From positions 22,966-86,965 of the forward strand of contig JBMOIC010000009.1 in assembly GCA_049317525.1 (NCBI GenBank): a stretch of DNA of 64,000 nucleotides, in the 5' to 3' direction. Every line of letters begins with the position of its first letter. The stretch's first letter is position 1. The translations under genes and the position numbers were made by a program. The notes under the pieces were generated by a model. The model made no database searches, was not told where the DNA came from, and worked only from the letters and a program-made list of their open reading frames with translations. This document shows positions 55,613-64,000 of the stretch, piece after piece. This DNA comes from UBA961 sp049317525. GTDB lineage: Bacteria; Bacteroidota; Ignavibacteria; Kapaibacteriales; UBA961.

Positions 55613-58600
55613 ATGAAAAACATATATTCTTTTCTCTTTATTGTTTGTTGCTTTGCTCATATTCACACATATGCTCAACTCATTACACCTTATACATTTG
55701 GCTCTTTAAGAGCACGCGAACTTGGCCCAGCAACTTCAAGTGGAAGAGTTACCGCTTTAGAAGCTCTGTATTTACCAAGTGGAGATAATCCAAAAGAAAA
55801 AAGACTGTGTATCTATGTAGGATCCGCAGCTGGTGGAGTGTGGAAGTCTAAAGATAATGGAACTACATTTAAAGCAATTTTTAGTAAAGAAAAACAACAG
55901 TCTATTGGTTGCATCAGCATAGATCCACGATATCAAGATTCTGTAGTATGGGTTGGTACCGGAGAATGTAATGTTAGAAATAGCGTTTCTTTGGGTGGTG
56001 GTATTTATAAAACTACAGATGCTGGTGATTCATGGAAATTAATGGGTCTTGAAAATGTTGAGAGAATTGCAAAAATTGCATTACATCCTAAAAATCCAGA
56101 TATAGCCCTAGTTGCCGGTATGGGCGCATTATGGAGTGATAGCAAAGATCGTGGTATTTATAGAACAGAAGATGGCGGAAAGACTTTTCAGAAAGTTCTT
56201 TATATAGATGAAAAAACAGGTTGTGCAGATATAGTAATCAATCCAGAAAATCCAAATATTTGCTATGCCTCTATGTGGGAATTCAGAAGAAAAGCATGGA
56301 ATTTTAGTTCAGGCGGTAAAGGTAGTGGATTGTTTAAAAGTACAGATGCTGGAAAAACGTGGGTAAAGCAGTCAAATTCATTGCCAGAAGGCGACTTAGG
56401 AAGAATTATTCTTGCAATTGCTCCTTCTAAACCATCTACTATGTATGCCATGATCGAATCCAAAGAAAGTGGCTTATATCGTTCTGATGATAATGGAGAT
56501 AATTGGAAGAAAATGTCTGATGCAGTTAGTGTTACCGCAAGACCCTTCTACTTTTCTTGTTTATATGTAGATCCATTTAATGAGAATAAAGTGTATAGAC
56601 CTTCTTTTCAATTAGGGATTTCTAATGATGGAGGGAAAACCTTTAATGGCTTTAGTTATGGTGGCGGAAATCATCCAGACCACCATGCTTTATGGATCGA
56701 TCCAGAAAATCCTCAACATCTTTTATTAGGAACAGATGGTGGTGTTTACCGAACATTCGATCGGGGAGCAACATGGTCTCAATGTAGAAATCTTCCATTA
56801 GCTCAAATGTATCATATAGCCTATGATTTCGAGGAGCCATATAATGTATTTGGTGGTTTACAAGATAATGGATCATGGATGGCACCGCATCGTATTCAAG
56901 GTGGTAGTGCGATACAGAATAAAGATTGGAATCCAACAGGTTGGGGTGATGGCTTTGCTATTGTAAGAGATCGAGCAGACAAGGATATCATTTATTTTGA
57001 GTCGCAGGGTGGTTCGGCAATTAGAAGACATTTGCATTCTGGTGAAACAAAACCTATTTCTCCATTTGAGGAATTAGGAGAGAAAAAGTTGCGATTCAAT
57101 TGGAATACGCCTATTGTTCAATCAGCACTTAATCCCAAGACGCTTTATATTGGTTCGCAATATCTTCATAGATCATATAATCATGGTGATACATGGGAAA
57201 GAATTTCTCCTGACTTAACAACAAATGATTCTTCAAAATATAATCCTGTTGAATCGGGAGGAGTAACAAAGGATAATACAAGTGCAGAAAACCATTGTAC
57301 AATTTATACGATAAATGAATCTCCTTTAGATGAAAAAATTATATGGGTTGGTACCGATGATGGTAATATCCAATGTACATCAAATGGTGGAAATACTTGG
57401 CAAAATGTATCTAAGAATTTACCTAAAACGATAAAGCCACATACATGGGTTTCATCAGTAGAACCGAGCCATTTTGATAAATCCACTGTCTATATAACAT
57501 TAGAAGATCATACCAGAGGAGATTTTGCTACATATATTCTAAAGTCAACCGATTTTGGCTTGTCTTGGAAACAATGTATAAGTGATTCTTTAAGGGGCTT
57601 TGCTCATGTAATTAGAGAAGATGTAGTGAATAAAAATCTCTTATTTGCTGGAACAGAATCTGGTTTATTTATTTCTCTAGATGCTGGTGAATCGTGGGCT
57701 CAATTTAAAAATGAAATACCCTCGATCCCTGTTAGAGATATTGCAATTCATCCACGAGATCACGATGTAATTATTGGTACTCATGGGCGCGGTGCATATA
57801 TTATCGATGATATAACTCCATTGAGAGGTTTGTCTATAAATATTCTAAAAGATGATTTTACATTCCTTCCAACACGAATATCTGAGATGTCTTTTGCAAC
57901 TGGATTCCAAGAATTTAGTGGCTCTGATGAATTTGCTGCAGCGAATCCTAATAGAGGAGCTCGATTTGCATATTATTTAAAATCTAGACATATGATTGGA
58001 GAAATGAGTATTGAGATTTTTGATAAAAAAACAAATGCCGTACTTACTTCAATCCCAGCTTCAAAAAGAAAAGGAGTTAACTTATTGTCCTGGAATATGG
58101 ATACAAAATCCCCTCGTGTAGCTATCTCACAAAACACTGGTGGTGGTAATTTTGGTTATACAGTTTTACCTGGTGAATATGGAATTAGAGTGAAAAAGAA
58201 TGGTAAAGAGTATTCAAGTTCTATCACAATTGTAAGCGATAAAAAATCTGTTCATTCAAAGGATGATAGAATTGCCCAAAATCAAACTGCTATAAAATGT
58301 TGGGGAATGATAGATGATCTAGCATTTGTTTCAGAACAAATAACTGCTGCAAGGGATACTCTTTCTTTAAGAATAAGAACTATTATTGATGAAAAAGAGA
58401 ATGCAATTGTTAAGCAAACAATTAAGTCATTAGATTCACTTCACACATTGATTGTGGCGGAAAAAAGCACTCTTTTTGCCGATAGCGAAGATAAAATAAG
58501 AGAAAAATTAGCAGGTATTTATGGTACTATAAATCAATATGCAGGCAAACCAAGTGCTGAACAATTAAAGCGTATTGATAATATAGCCAAGGATATACAA

Positions 58601-58726
58601 TCTATCAAATCAACACTTGATACTTTATTTTCTAATCAAATAAGTATGTGTAATGCTATTATATCTGGGATAAGGAAAAAACCTATAAAAAGATTAAGTC
58701 GTGAAGAATTTGATACCATAGAATAG
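55613..58726 (+). CDS. Secreted sortilin/BNR-type beta-propeller protein
   Basis: 1037 aa from the ATG at 55613, which gives a clean signal peptide (ends HIHTYA before QLITP); a GTG at 55601 would add four residues. The first 700 residues contain repeats of GGVWKSKDNGTTF, GGIYKTTDAGDSW, GIYRTEDGGKTF and similar Asp-box/BNR units, forming one or two large propellers as in VPS10/sortilin-like bacterial proteins. The C-terminal 250 residues include an Ig-like strand set (GYTVLPGEYGIRVKKNG) and a helical end. No sialidase catalytic residues are evident. Family members are numerous in Bacteroidota and of unknown substrate. It shares a transcript with the LolA-like gene. Confidence 0.87.
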   Translation: MKNIYSFLFIVCCFAHIHTYAQLITPYTFGSLRARELGPATSSGRVTALEALYLPSGDNPKEKRLCIYVGSAAGGVWKSKDNGTTFKAIFSKEKQQSIGCISIDPRYQDSVVWVGTGECNVRNSVSLGGGIYKTTDAGDSWKLMGLENVERIAKIALHPKNPDIALVAGMGALWSDSKDRGIYRTEDGGKTFQKVLYIDEKTGCADIVINPENPNICYASMWEFRRKAWNFSSGGKGSGLFKSTDAGKTWVKQSNSLPEGDLGRIILAIAPSKPSTMYAMIESKESGLYRSDDNGDNWKKMSDAVSVTARPFYFSCLYVDPFNENKVYRPSFQLGISNDGGKTFNGFSYGGGNHPDHHALWIDPENPQHLLLGTDGGVYRTFDRGATWSQCRNLPLAQMYHIAYDFEEPYNVFGGLQDNGSWMAPHRIQGGSAIQNKDWNPTGWGDGFAIVRDRADKDIIYFESQGGSAIRRHLHSGETKPISPFEELGEKKLRFNWNTPIVQSALNPKTLYIGSQYLHRSYNHGDTWERISPDLTTNDSSKYNPVESGGVTKDNTSAENHCTIYTINESPLDEKIIWVGTDDGNIQCTSNGGNTWQNVSKNLPKTIKPHTWVSSVEPSHFDKSTVYITLEDHTRGDFATYILKSTDFGLSWKQCISDSLRGFAHVIREDVVNKNLLFAGTESGLFISLDAGESWAQFKNEIPSIPVRDIAIHPRDHDVIIGTHGRGAYIIDDITPLRGLSINILKDDFTFLPTRISEMSFATGFQEFSGSDEFAAANPNRGARFAYYLKSRHMIGEMSIEIFDKKTNAVLTSIPASKRKGVNLLSWNMDTKSPRVAISQNTGGGNFGYTVLPGEYGIRVKKNGKEYSSSITIVSDKKSVHSKDDRIAQNQTAIKCWGMIDDLAFVSEQITAARDTLSLRIRTIIDEKENAIVKQTIKSLDSLHTLIVAEKSTLFADSEDKIREKLAGIYGTINQYAGKPSAEQLKRIDNIAKDIQSIKSTLDTLFSNQISMCNAIISGIRKKPIKRLSREEFDTIE

Positions 58727-58748
58727 TATCAGATATCATAGATATTAG

Positions 58749-58785
58749 GCCCTATAGAGAGCAATTCTTTATAGGGCTTTTTTTT
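58749..58785 (+). terminator. Intrinsic terminator after the propeller gene
   Basis: GCCCTATA (58749-58756) pairs with TATAGGGC (58770-58777), followed by eight T (58778-58785). It ends the plus-strand propeller gene and reaches into the stop codon of the convergent GIN-domain gene. Confidence 0.9.
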
Positions 58786-59497
58786 AGCGCTTTTCAATTC
58801 TTGAACCGCCTTCAATTATTTTTTTTAGAAAAGTTGGTGTGCCCCGATAATTAATCATGCTTCCCTCAGTGGCCTGCACTGAAAATTCTTTCTCTACACT
58901 AATATTTAATGAACTTGCTTCTAATATTTGAGCTTGTGTATTTTGAGTTACTAAATCAAATCCATTGATAGATGATGATTCTTTCGCAATAATATGTACA
59001 ATATTAGCTGTTCCATTAAGAATGATATTAGATCCAGACAAAGCGGTAATATCTAATTGTTGGCATTGTATATTGGATTGAAAAGAACTTCCATTAGAAA
59101 GTAAAAGATCTAATCTATCAGCTATACAGCGAGGCTCAGTTTTTAAAGTTGCACCATAGTCAAGCTGGATTTTCGAAAGTGAAGCAACATGAATCGTCAT
59201 TTTAATTGGAGAAACCGAGCGTGGCATTCTCTTCTTTAATGAGATAGCAATACTTCTTTCATTTTGTTGAATTTCAACAAATGGCAGAATATTATCATCT
59301 GCTGTAATGTCATAGGATTCAGTATTATCATATATCACCGTGACGTCAAATCTTCCAGTAATATCAAGTTCTTGAAATGATGAGCAATTTTTTTTCATCA
59401 TTTGGATATTTCCAGATGGCTGGATATTGACTACTGAATTACAGCTGTATAAGCTGAATACACTGATTGTGAATATATACAAGAAAATAGTCTTCAT
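58784..59497 (-). CDS. GIN-domain (DUF2807) lipoprotein
   Basis: 237 aa. A lipobox (FSLYSC) at the end of the signal sequence predicts a lipoprotein. The body is the GIN/DUF2807 right-handed beta-helix head: FQELDITGRFDVTVIYDN, DNILPFVEIQQNERSIAISLKK, then repeating strands such as LDLLLSNGSSFQSNIQCQQLDITALSGSNIILNG. Such proteins sit on the outer membrane or in the periplasm of Bacteroidota and may be adhesin heads; function is unknown. It starts 9 nt after the P-type ATPase gene, so the two are co-transcribed, although a shared role is not evident. Confidence 0.86.
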   Translation of the reverse strand: MKTIFLYIFTISVFSLYSCNSVVNIQPSGNIQMMKKNCSSFQELDITGRFDVTVIYDNTESYDITADDNILPFVEIQQNERSIAISLKKRMPRSVSPIKMTIHVASLSKIQLDYGATLKTEPRCIADRLDLLLSNGSSFQSNIQCQQLDITALSGSNIILNGTANIVHIIAKESSSINGFDLVTQNTQAQILEASSLNISVEKEFSVQATEGSMINYRGTPTFLKKIIEGGSRIEKR

Positions 59498-59506
59498 TTT
59501 TAATCT

Positions 59507-62194
59507 TTAGTGATTTCTACGAATAAATTTATGAAATTCTGCAATAATGATGATAGAAAGAGAAATACCCAGGCATAAAAACCATTCATCAATTTGCAAA
59601 GGATGGGTTTTTAATAAAGTATTCAATAATGGCACCGAAACAGCAATAATTTGTAATACTAATGCTAATATCATTATTCCTAATAGCATTGGATTTGTTG
59701 TAATTCCAATTGGTTCTAAGATTTCTTTATGAGTTTTTAATCTAAAAAATAGCGATCTATTTGCTGAACGAGAATTCTGTACATTCCAGATTTGGAATAA
59801 TGCTAAAGTACAAAAAGCTAAAGTTCGGGATTCAATTAAACTATTGTGCAATACATACATTGAATAAAGAAACACACCAATTGTTCCAATCATCATAATT
59901 ATACCAGCAACGATAATTCTTTCTATCATAAACGATTCTAATAATGAGCTCCCATTTTTTCTAGGCTTATTATTCATCACATTACCATGCTCATTTTCAA
60001 AAGCTAATGGAAATGTAGATGTTCCATCAGTTACCAAGTTTACCCATAAAAGCTGTCCCGGAAGCAAAGGAACAGGTAATCCAATAAGTACGCTTAATGC
60101 AATTGTTAATATGCCACCTAAACTTGTACTTAATATATACAGTAAAATATGTTGCAAATTATGTACTATTATCCTGCCTCGCCTAACAGCTTGAACAATC
60201 GTAGCAAAATTATCATCTACAATGATCATAGATGCCGTTTCTTTTGCAATATCAGATCCACTACCCATTGCTATTCCAATATCAGCGGTGCTTAATGCTG
60301 GAGCATCATTAACTCCATCGCCTGTCATTGCAACTATATTACCCATGTGCTGAAGGGATTTTACTATCTTTAATTTATGCTCTGGTGCAACTCTAGCATA
60401 TACATCTACTGAGTTTAAAATATTATCGAATGATTGTTCATCTTGTTTGGATAATTCTAATCCTGTGATAGAATTGGTGCTTTTAGTATGTAATTGAATA
60501 TGTGAAGCGATTGCATTTGCTGTTTCAGGATGATCTCCAGTAATCATAATAATTCTGATACCAGCTTGCTTACAATCATTTACTGCATCTGCGGCTTCTT
60601 GTCTGATTGAATCTTGTATATACGCAAAGCCAATAAATGTTAATTCTTGTATATCATCTAAAGAATTACAGATCGCATTTTCATCATTCTTATAAGCCAT
60701 AGCTAACACTCTAAATCCATTAGCTGCAGCGTCTTGCGCTATAGATTGTAAAAAGAGTTTATCAATATTCTCAATGATATTTTCAGATGAAAGAGTAGAA
60801 ATACATAATGGAAGAACAGCTTCTGGAGAGCCTTTTACAAGTAATAATGAGCCAAGTTCAGAATCTGTATAATTGGCCATGAATCTATTTTCTGATTCAA
60901 ATGGTAAAATTAATCTATGTTTTGAACACACAATATTAATGTTTGATTTTACAGCACCAATCATCAAAGCAGCTTCAGTGGGATCTCCAGAAATTATATA
61001 TTCACCTGCATGCTCTGATATAGAAGTTTCAGTACATTTTGAAGCAATTAAGATGGCAATTTTAAGATTTTGTGGAAGAGATTCTGCATCTTTATTCTCG
61101 GGAGACATCACGCCTTGTTTTTCATAACCATTTCCAGAAAAAGAATAAGTTTGCCCCGGTAAATCAAGATATTTCAGAACCATTTGATTTTTTGTCAATG
61201 TTCCAGTTTTATCTGTACATATTACTGTAGTAGACCCTAAAGTCTCTACTGCTGCTAGTCTTCTAATAATGGCCTTATGCTCTGCCATTTTAGCTATTCC
61301 AACTGATAGTGCAATAGTAACAGAAACAGGTAATCCTTCTGGAATTGCACTTACTGCTAAGCCAATTGCAGTTAATAACATCTCAGAAGCAGCAATGCCT
61401 TGCAAAAAACCTATGATAAAAATCAAAACTACAATACTACTGATTGCTATACTTAGCTTTTTTCCAAATGTACTGATCTGTTTCTCTAAAGGACTTTCTG
61501 CTAATTCTGATTGTACTATAGATTTTGTGATTTTTCCAATCTCAGTGCGATTTCCAACTTCTACAATGATAGCTTTTCCTCTACCTTTTAATACGATACT
61601 GCTTGCAAATAACATATTGTATTGCTCGCCAATTGGTATATCGCTTTCAAAAAGTTGTTCATAAGATTTATGTATTGGAAATGTTTCACCAGTTAACATT
61701 GCCTCATCTGTAGATAAACCATAACTTTCTATTATTCTTGCATCCGCAGGAACCCTTGTGCCGCTCTCTACAAATATGATATCACCACAAACAAGTTCAT
61801 GTGTATTTATTGTTGATATAATCGAATTTCTTAGTACTCTTGCAGTGGGAGAAGTAAGTTTTTTTAAGGAATTTAATGCTTTTGCTGCCCTTTTTTCTTG
61901 ATAATACCCAATACCTGTATTTAATAAAATTACAAGTATAATTACCAATGCATCGGTAGTATCTGCAATAAATACATTTAGAATTGCAGCTATAATCAGA
62001 ATGTAAATAATTGGATTGTTAAATTGTCTCAGCAATAATGTCCATTCTGAGACACTTTTCTGCTCAGGTAATTCATTCTTCCCAAACAATTCTCCATTTT
62101 TTCTTATCTGATCTTCATTTAATCCATGAATAAAATTAGACGAGTATCTATTTTCTATTGAATCTATACTCTCACTATATATTTGGTGATTCAT
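59507..62194 (-). CDS. P-type cation ATPase, P2 (Ca2+-like) type
   Basis: 895 aa. All P-type motifs are present: the actuator loop MLTGETFP, the phosphorylation site DKTGTLTKNQM with Asp near residue 329, and the hinge TGDGVNDAPAL near 627. An N-terminal cation-transporter domain (GLNEDQIRKNGELFGKNEL) and a C-terminal six-helix domain (LLPGQLLWVNLVTDG) mark the P2 class (SERCA/PMCA-like). The TM4 motif is AIPEGLP, normal for Ca2+ or Mn2+ transport. It probably exports calcium or a related cation from the cytoplasm. It is first in a two-gene unit with the GIN-domain lipoprotein. AGG lies immediately before the ATG. Ion specificity is inferred, not shown. Confidence 0.92.
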   Translation of the reverse strand: MNHQIYSESIDSIENRYSSNFIHGLNEDQIRKNGELFGKNELPEQKSVSEWTLLLRQFNNPIIYILIIAAILNVFIADTTDALVIILVILLNTGIGYYQEKRAAKALNSLKKLTSPTARVLRNSIISTINTHELVCGDIIFVESGTRVPADARIIESYGLSTDEAMLTGETFPIHKSYEQLFESDIPIGEQYNMLFASSIVLKGRGKAIIVEVGNRTEIGKITKSIVQSELAESPLEKQISTFGKKLSIAISSIVVLIFIIGFLQGIAASEMLLTAIGLAVSAIPEGLPVSVTIALSVGIAKMAEHKAIIRRLAAVETLGSTTVICTDKTGTLTKNQMVLKYLDLPGQTYSFSGNGYEKQGVMSPENKDAESLPQNLKIAILIASKCTETSISEHAGEYIISGDPTEAALMIGAVKSNINIVCSKHRLILPFESENRFMANYTDSELGSLLLVKGSPEAVLPLCISTLSSENIIENIDKLFLQSIAQDAAANGFRVLAMAYKNDENAICNSLDDIQELTFIGFAYIQDSIRQEAADAVNDCKQAGIRIIMITGDHPETANAIASHIQLHTKSTNSITGLELSKQDEQSFDNILNSVDVYARVAPEHKLKIVKSLQHMGNIVAMTGDGVNDAPALSTADIGIAMGSGSDIAKETASMIIVDDNFATIVQAVRRGRIIVHNLQHILLYILSTSLGGILTIALSVLIGLPVPLLPGQLLWVNLVTDGTSTFPLAFENEHGNVMNNKPRKNGSSLLESFMIERIIVAGIIMMIGTIGVFLYSMYVLHNSLIESRTLAFCTLALFQIWNVQNSRSANRSLFFRLKTHKEILEPIGITTNPMLLGIMILALVLQIIAVSVPLLNTLLKTHPLQIDEWFLCLGISLSIIIIAEFHKFIRRNH

Positions 62195-62486
62195 CCTGAA
62201 CCTATTATCTCAATAAATATTTTAAAAGTACATACTCTCAGTGCAAAATAATGTTCTTATTCAAATCAGAAAGAAAAATTAAATAGTTACCATAAAATAC
62301 TTCAGATATAAGCTACTGCCTAACATTAGGCATAATTTTTGTTAAGGTTAATTACTGTTGTAATCTACAATATTAATGAAAGAATTATGTTGTGTAAACA
62401 TCAAGTATTTCAAATAGTTAGTTGATATCATTATAAAACTATATTGTAAATACTGTAGTATTTGGACTTAACTTTAAAGTATATCT
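62195..62486. other. AT-rich intergenic region between divergent genes
   Basis: This 292-nt gap separates the divergent P-type ATPase and the fibre gene and must hold both promoters. I see no structured RNA, no convincing full promoter match and no small gene in it. Confidence 0.5.
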
Positions 62487-64000
62487 ATGAAAAATATTCG
62501 GTTACTATTCATTCTATTATGTATTGTATTATTGAGCTCAAGTAGAATATCTGCTCAGTTGCCGCAAAAATTATCGTATCAGGGACTGTTACTTGTAACT
62601 GGAAATGATCCATATGTAGATTCTTCATATGTTATTACATTCCAATTATATGATGCATTATCTGGCGGAAATTCTGTTTGGACAGAAACACAAACATTAT
62701 CAACAAAGAATGGTGTTTTTGATGCAATTCTTGGATCTATACAACCTTTGAATATTTCATTTGATAGGCAGTATTGGCTTGGAATAACGGTTTCTGGTAA
62801 TCCTGAGTTTACTCCTCGGGTTGAATTAGTTGCTTCTCCATATTCATTTAAGAGTCAAATATCTAATGTTTCGCAGGGATTAACAGCAAATGCTACAGGT
62901 GCTGTACTTAGCCTAAATGGATTAGCAGGTAATCTGTTCTTGAAGGGAAGTCCTGGATTAACAATTAATAATCTGGGTGATACACTTTCTTTAAGTTTAG
63001 CTCCTTCTTTAGGCCCATCTCGAAGTCCTGATAGTTCAATTGATATTAATATTAATGGCAGTTTTACAGAATTACAATTAGCTGATTCAGCTGTTAAAAG
63101 CAAGAATATTAAAGATGCAGCAATTACTTCTTCCAAAATTTTAGACCGCAGTATTTTAGCGTCTAAACTAGCCCAAATGGGAGCCTCTGTTGGACAAATC
63201 CTAAAATGGGATGGTACAAATTGGGTACCTTCTAATGATATAGGAGAGGTTTATTCTGCTGGATCGGGAATTTCAATACAAAATGGTATCATTACAAATA
63301 CTGGAGATAGAGACTCTACCAATGATATAATTATTGGCTCAAATGCCGGCGGAGACCTTACTGGTACATATCCAAATCCTACAATAGCAGATGGAAAAAT
63401 TACTAATAATAAAATTGCAAATGGTGTAATTACAGCCGATAAATTTAACCAGATGGGTGCAACAAATGGCCAAATTCTAAAGTGGAATGGAACTAGATGG
63501 GTTCCATCTAATGATATCGGAAAAGTGTATAATGCTGGTGCTGGGATAGCAATTAGTAATGATTCAATTATCAATACTGGTGATGTAAATCCTAATGATG
63601 ATATCACTTTTGGGTCAAATGCAGGTGGTGATTTAACAGGTACATATCCAAATCCATCGATAGGAAATAATAAAGTTACTAGAGATAAAATTGCCGATGG
63701 TGCTATATCTTCTAGTAAATTAAATCAAATGGGTGCTACAAATGGGCAGATTTTAAAGTGGAATGGTAGCTCTTGGATTCCGTCTATCGACATTGAACGA
63801 TTATATTTTCCTGGACAAGGTATCATCATAAGAAATGATACAATCTTTAATATTGGCGATAAAGATTCTTCTGATGATATTACTATAAATCGTCTCACTG
63901 TAAAAGGTGAAGTACTTGGCAAGTTTGATTCGCTCTATATCAAAGATGGGATTGTTTCAACAGTCAAGCTTAAAGATCGTGCTGTAACTGGTGACAAAAT
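62487..64000 (+). CDS. Tail-fibre-like repetitive surface protein (3' end beyond window)
   Basis: I translated 504 codons from the ATG at 62487; the frame is open to the window edge. A signal peptide ends RISA before QLPQK. The first 110 residues form a domain with FQLYDALSGGNSVWTETQTL and ELVASPYSFKSQ, common at the start of Bacteroidota tail-fibre-like proteins. From residue 231 the protein repeats a 92-residue unit: MGATNGQILKWNG, then WVPSNDIG, GIAISNDSIINTGD, SNAGGDLTGTYPNP and a K.KIADGAISSSKL linker. It likely forms a trimeric extracellular fibre or adhesin. The C-terminus, with any chaperone or sorting domain, is not seen. Confidence 0.82.
   Translation, partial: MKNIRLLFILLCIVLLSSSRISAQLPQKLSYQGLLLVTGNDPYVDSSYVITFQLYDALSGGNSVWTETQTLSTKNGVFDAILGSIQPLNISFDRQYWLGITVSGNPEFTPRVELVASPYSFKSQISNVSQGLTANATGAVLSLNGLAGNLFLKGSPGLTINNLGDTLSLSLAPSLGPSRSPDSSIDININGSFTELQLADSAVKSKNIKDAAITSSKILDRSILASKLAQMGASVGQILKWDGTNWVPSNDIGEVYSAGSGISIQNGIITNTGDRDSTNDIIIGSNAGGDLTGTYPNPTIADGKITNNKIANGVITADKFNQMGATNGQILKWNGTRWVPSNDIGKVYNAGAGIAISNDSIINTGDVNPNDDITFGSNAGGDLTGTYPNPSIGNNKVTRDKIADGAISSSKLNQMGATNGQILKWNGSSWIPSIDIERLYFPGQGIIIRNDTIFNIGDKDSSDDITINRLTVKGEVLGKFDSLYIKDGIVSTVKLKDRAVTGDK
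63177..64000 (+). repeat. 276-nt tandem repeats within the fibre gene
   Basis: Equivalent points (ATGGG of MGA) fall at 63177, 63453 and 63729, exactly 276 nt (92 codons) apart. The first two units are complete. The third matches for about 50 codons, then diverges before the window ends. Confidence 0.9.

Noticed and set aside
55613..58726. Exo-alpha-sialidase
   Set aside because: Asp-box/BNR repeats are present, but I cannot see the catalytic Arg triad or Tyr/Glu pair. Sortilin-like propellers share the same repeats.
62855..63922. Minus-strand reading frames inside the fibre gene
   Set aside because: They are antisense shadows produced by the repeat composition. The plus-strand frame has a signal peptide and family motifs.
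1..64000. CRISPR array, insertion sequence or integrative element
   Set aside because: No spaced short repeats, transposase or integrase reading frames, or tRNA-flanking attachment sites were seen. The only tandem repeats are in-frame units of the fibre gene.

Overview
The window is a gene-dense, AT-rich stretch of a diderm bacterial chromosome, most likely a member of the Bacteroidota or a neighbouring FCB lineage such as Candidatus Kapabacteria; the sequence alone does not settle the genus. The reasons are exported proteins with type IX secretion (T9SS) type C-terminal domains, a 3-coathanger stack domain, choice-of-anchor D (HYDIN-like) repeats, tandem DUF1573 proteins, Bacteroidota-style lipoproteins and tail-fibre-like surface proteins, and promoters of the TTG-N19/20-TAnnTTTG type. 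There are no rRNA or tRNA genes, CRISPR arrays, transposases or integrases. Both edges cut genes: an amino-acid permease on the left and a repetitive surface fibre on the right.

Layout. 1-4.4 kb (minus): APC permease, hotdog thioesterase, YbdK-type carboxylate-amine ligase, MFS exporter. 4.58-4.67 kb: a short GC-rich, T8-tailed segment that looks like a small RNA or leader and fits no family I know. 4.7-10.3 kb (plus): DUF3050 protein, heparinase II/III-like protein, VIT/vWA protein with an AgmX/PglI-like tail. 10.3-17.4 kb (mixed strands): pth and a DoxX/MauE-like protein, a small Tic20/DUF4870-like membrane protein, two tandem DUF1573 proteins, two outer-membrane barrels, a GT9 heptosyltransferase-like enzyme, a STAS protein and DUF2461. 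17.6-18.9 kb (plus): radA. 18.9-50.4 kb (minus): fourteen genes in a row with gaps below about 70 nt, covering surface/T9SS proteins, an acyltransferase, a histidine kinase, a TolC protein, a Big_5 lipoprotein, malic enzyme, an MlaF-like ATPase, TamB, an alpha-2-macroglobulin-like giant, an AlbA-type regulator, a glycosyltransferase and a choice-of-anchor D giant. 50.6-64 kb (mixed): DUF4412, scpA with an AlkD-like protein, a membrane protein, an ECF sigma factor with a membrane partner, a LolA-like protein, a sortilin/BNR-propeller protein, a GIN-domain lipoprotein with a P-type ATPase, and the truncated fibre.

The dominant theme is the cell envelope: lipid and LPS handling (TamB, MlaF-like ATPase, GT9, OafA-type acyltransferase), outer-membrane barrels, and large secreted or surface-attached proteins. 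Housekeeping genes (pth, radA, scpA, maeB) are interspersed. No complete, obviously new multi-gene system was found. The strongest leads are the unassigned RNA-like element at 4.6 kb, the thioester-less macroglobulin, a DoxX/MauE protein with a duplicated front half, the VIT/vWA protein with a broken MIDAS motif, and a predicted leaderless outer-membrane gene at 14.36 kb.
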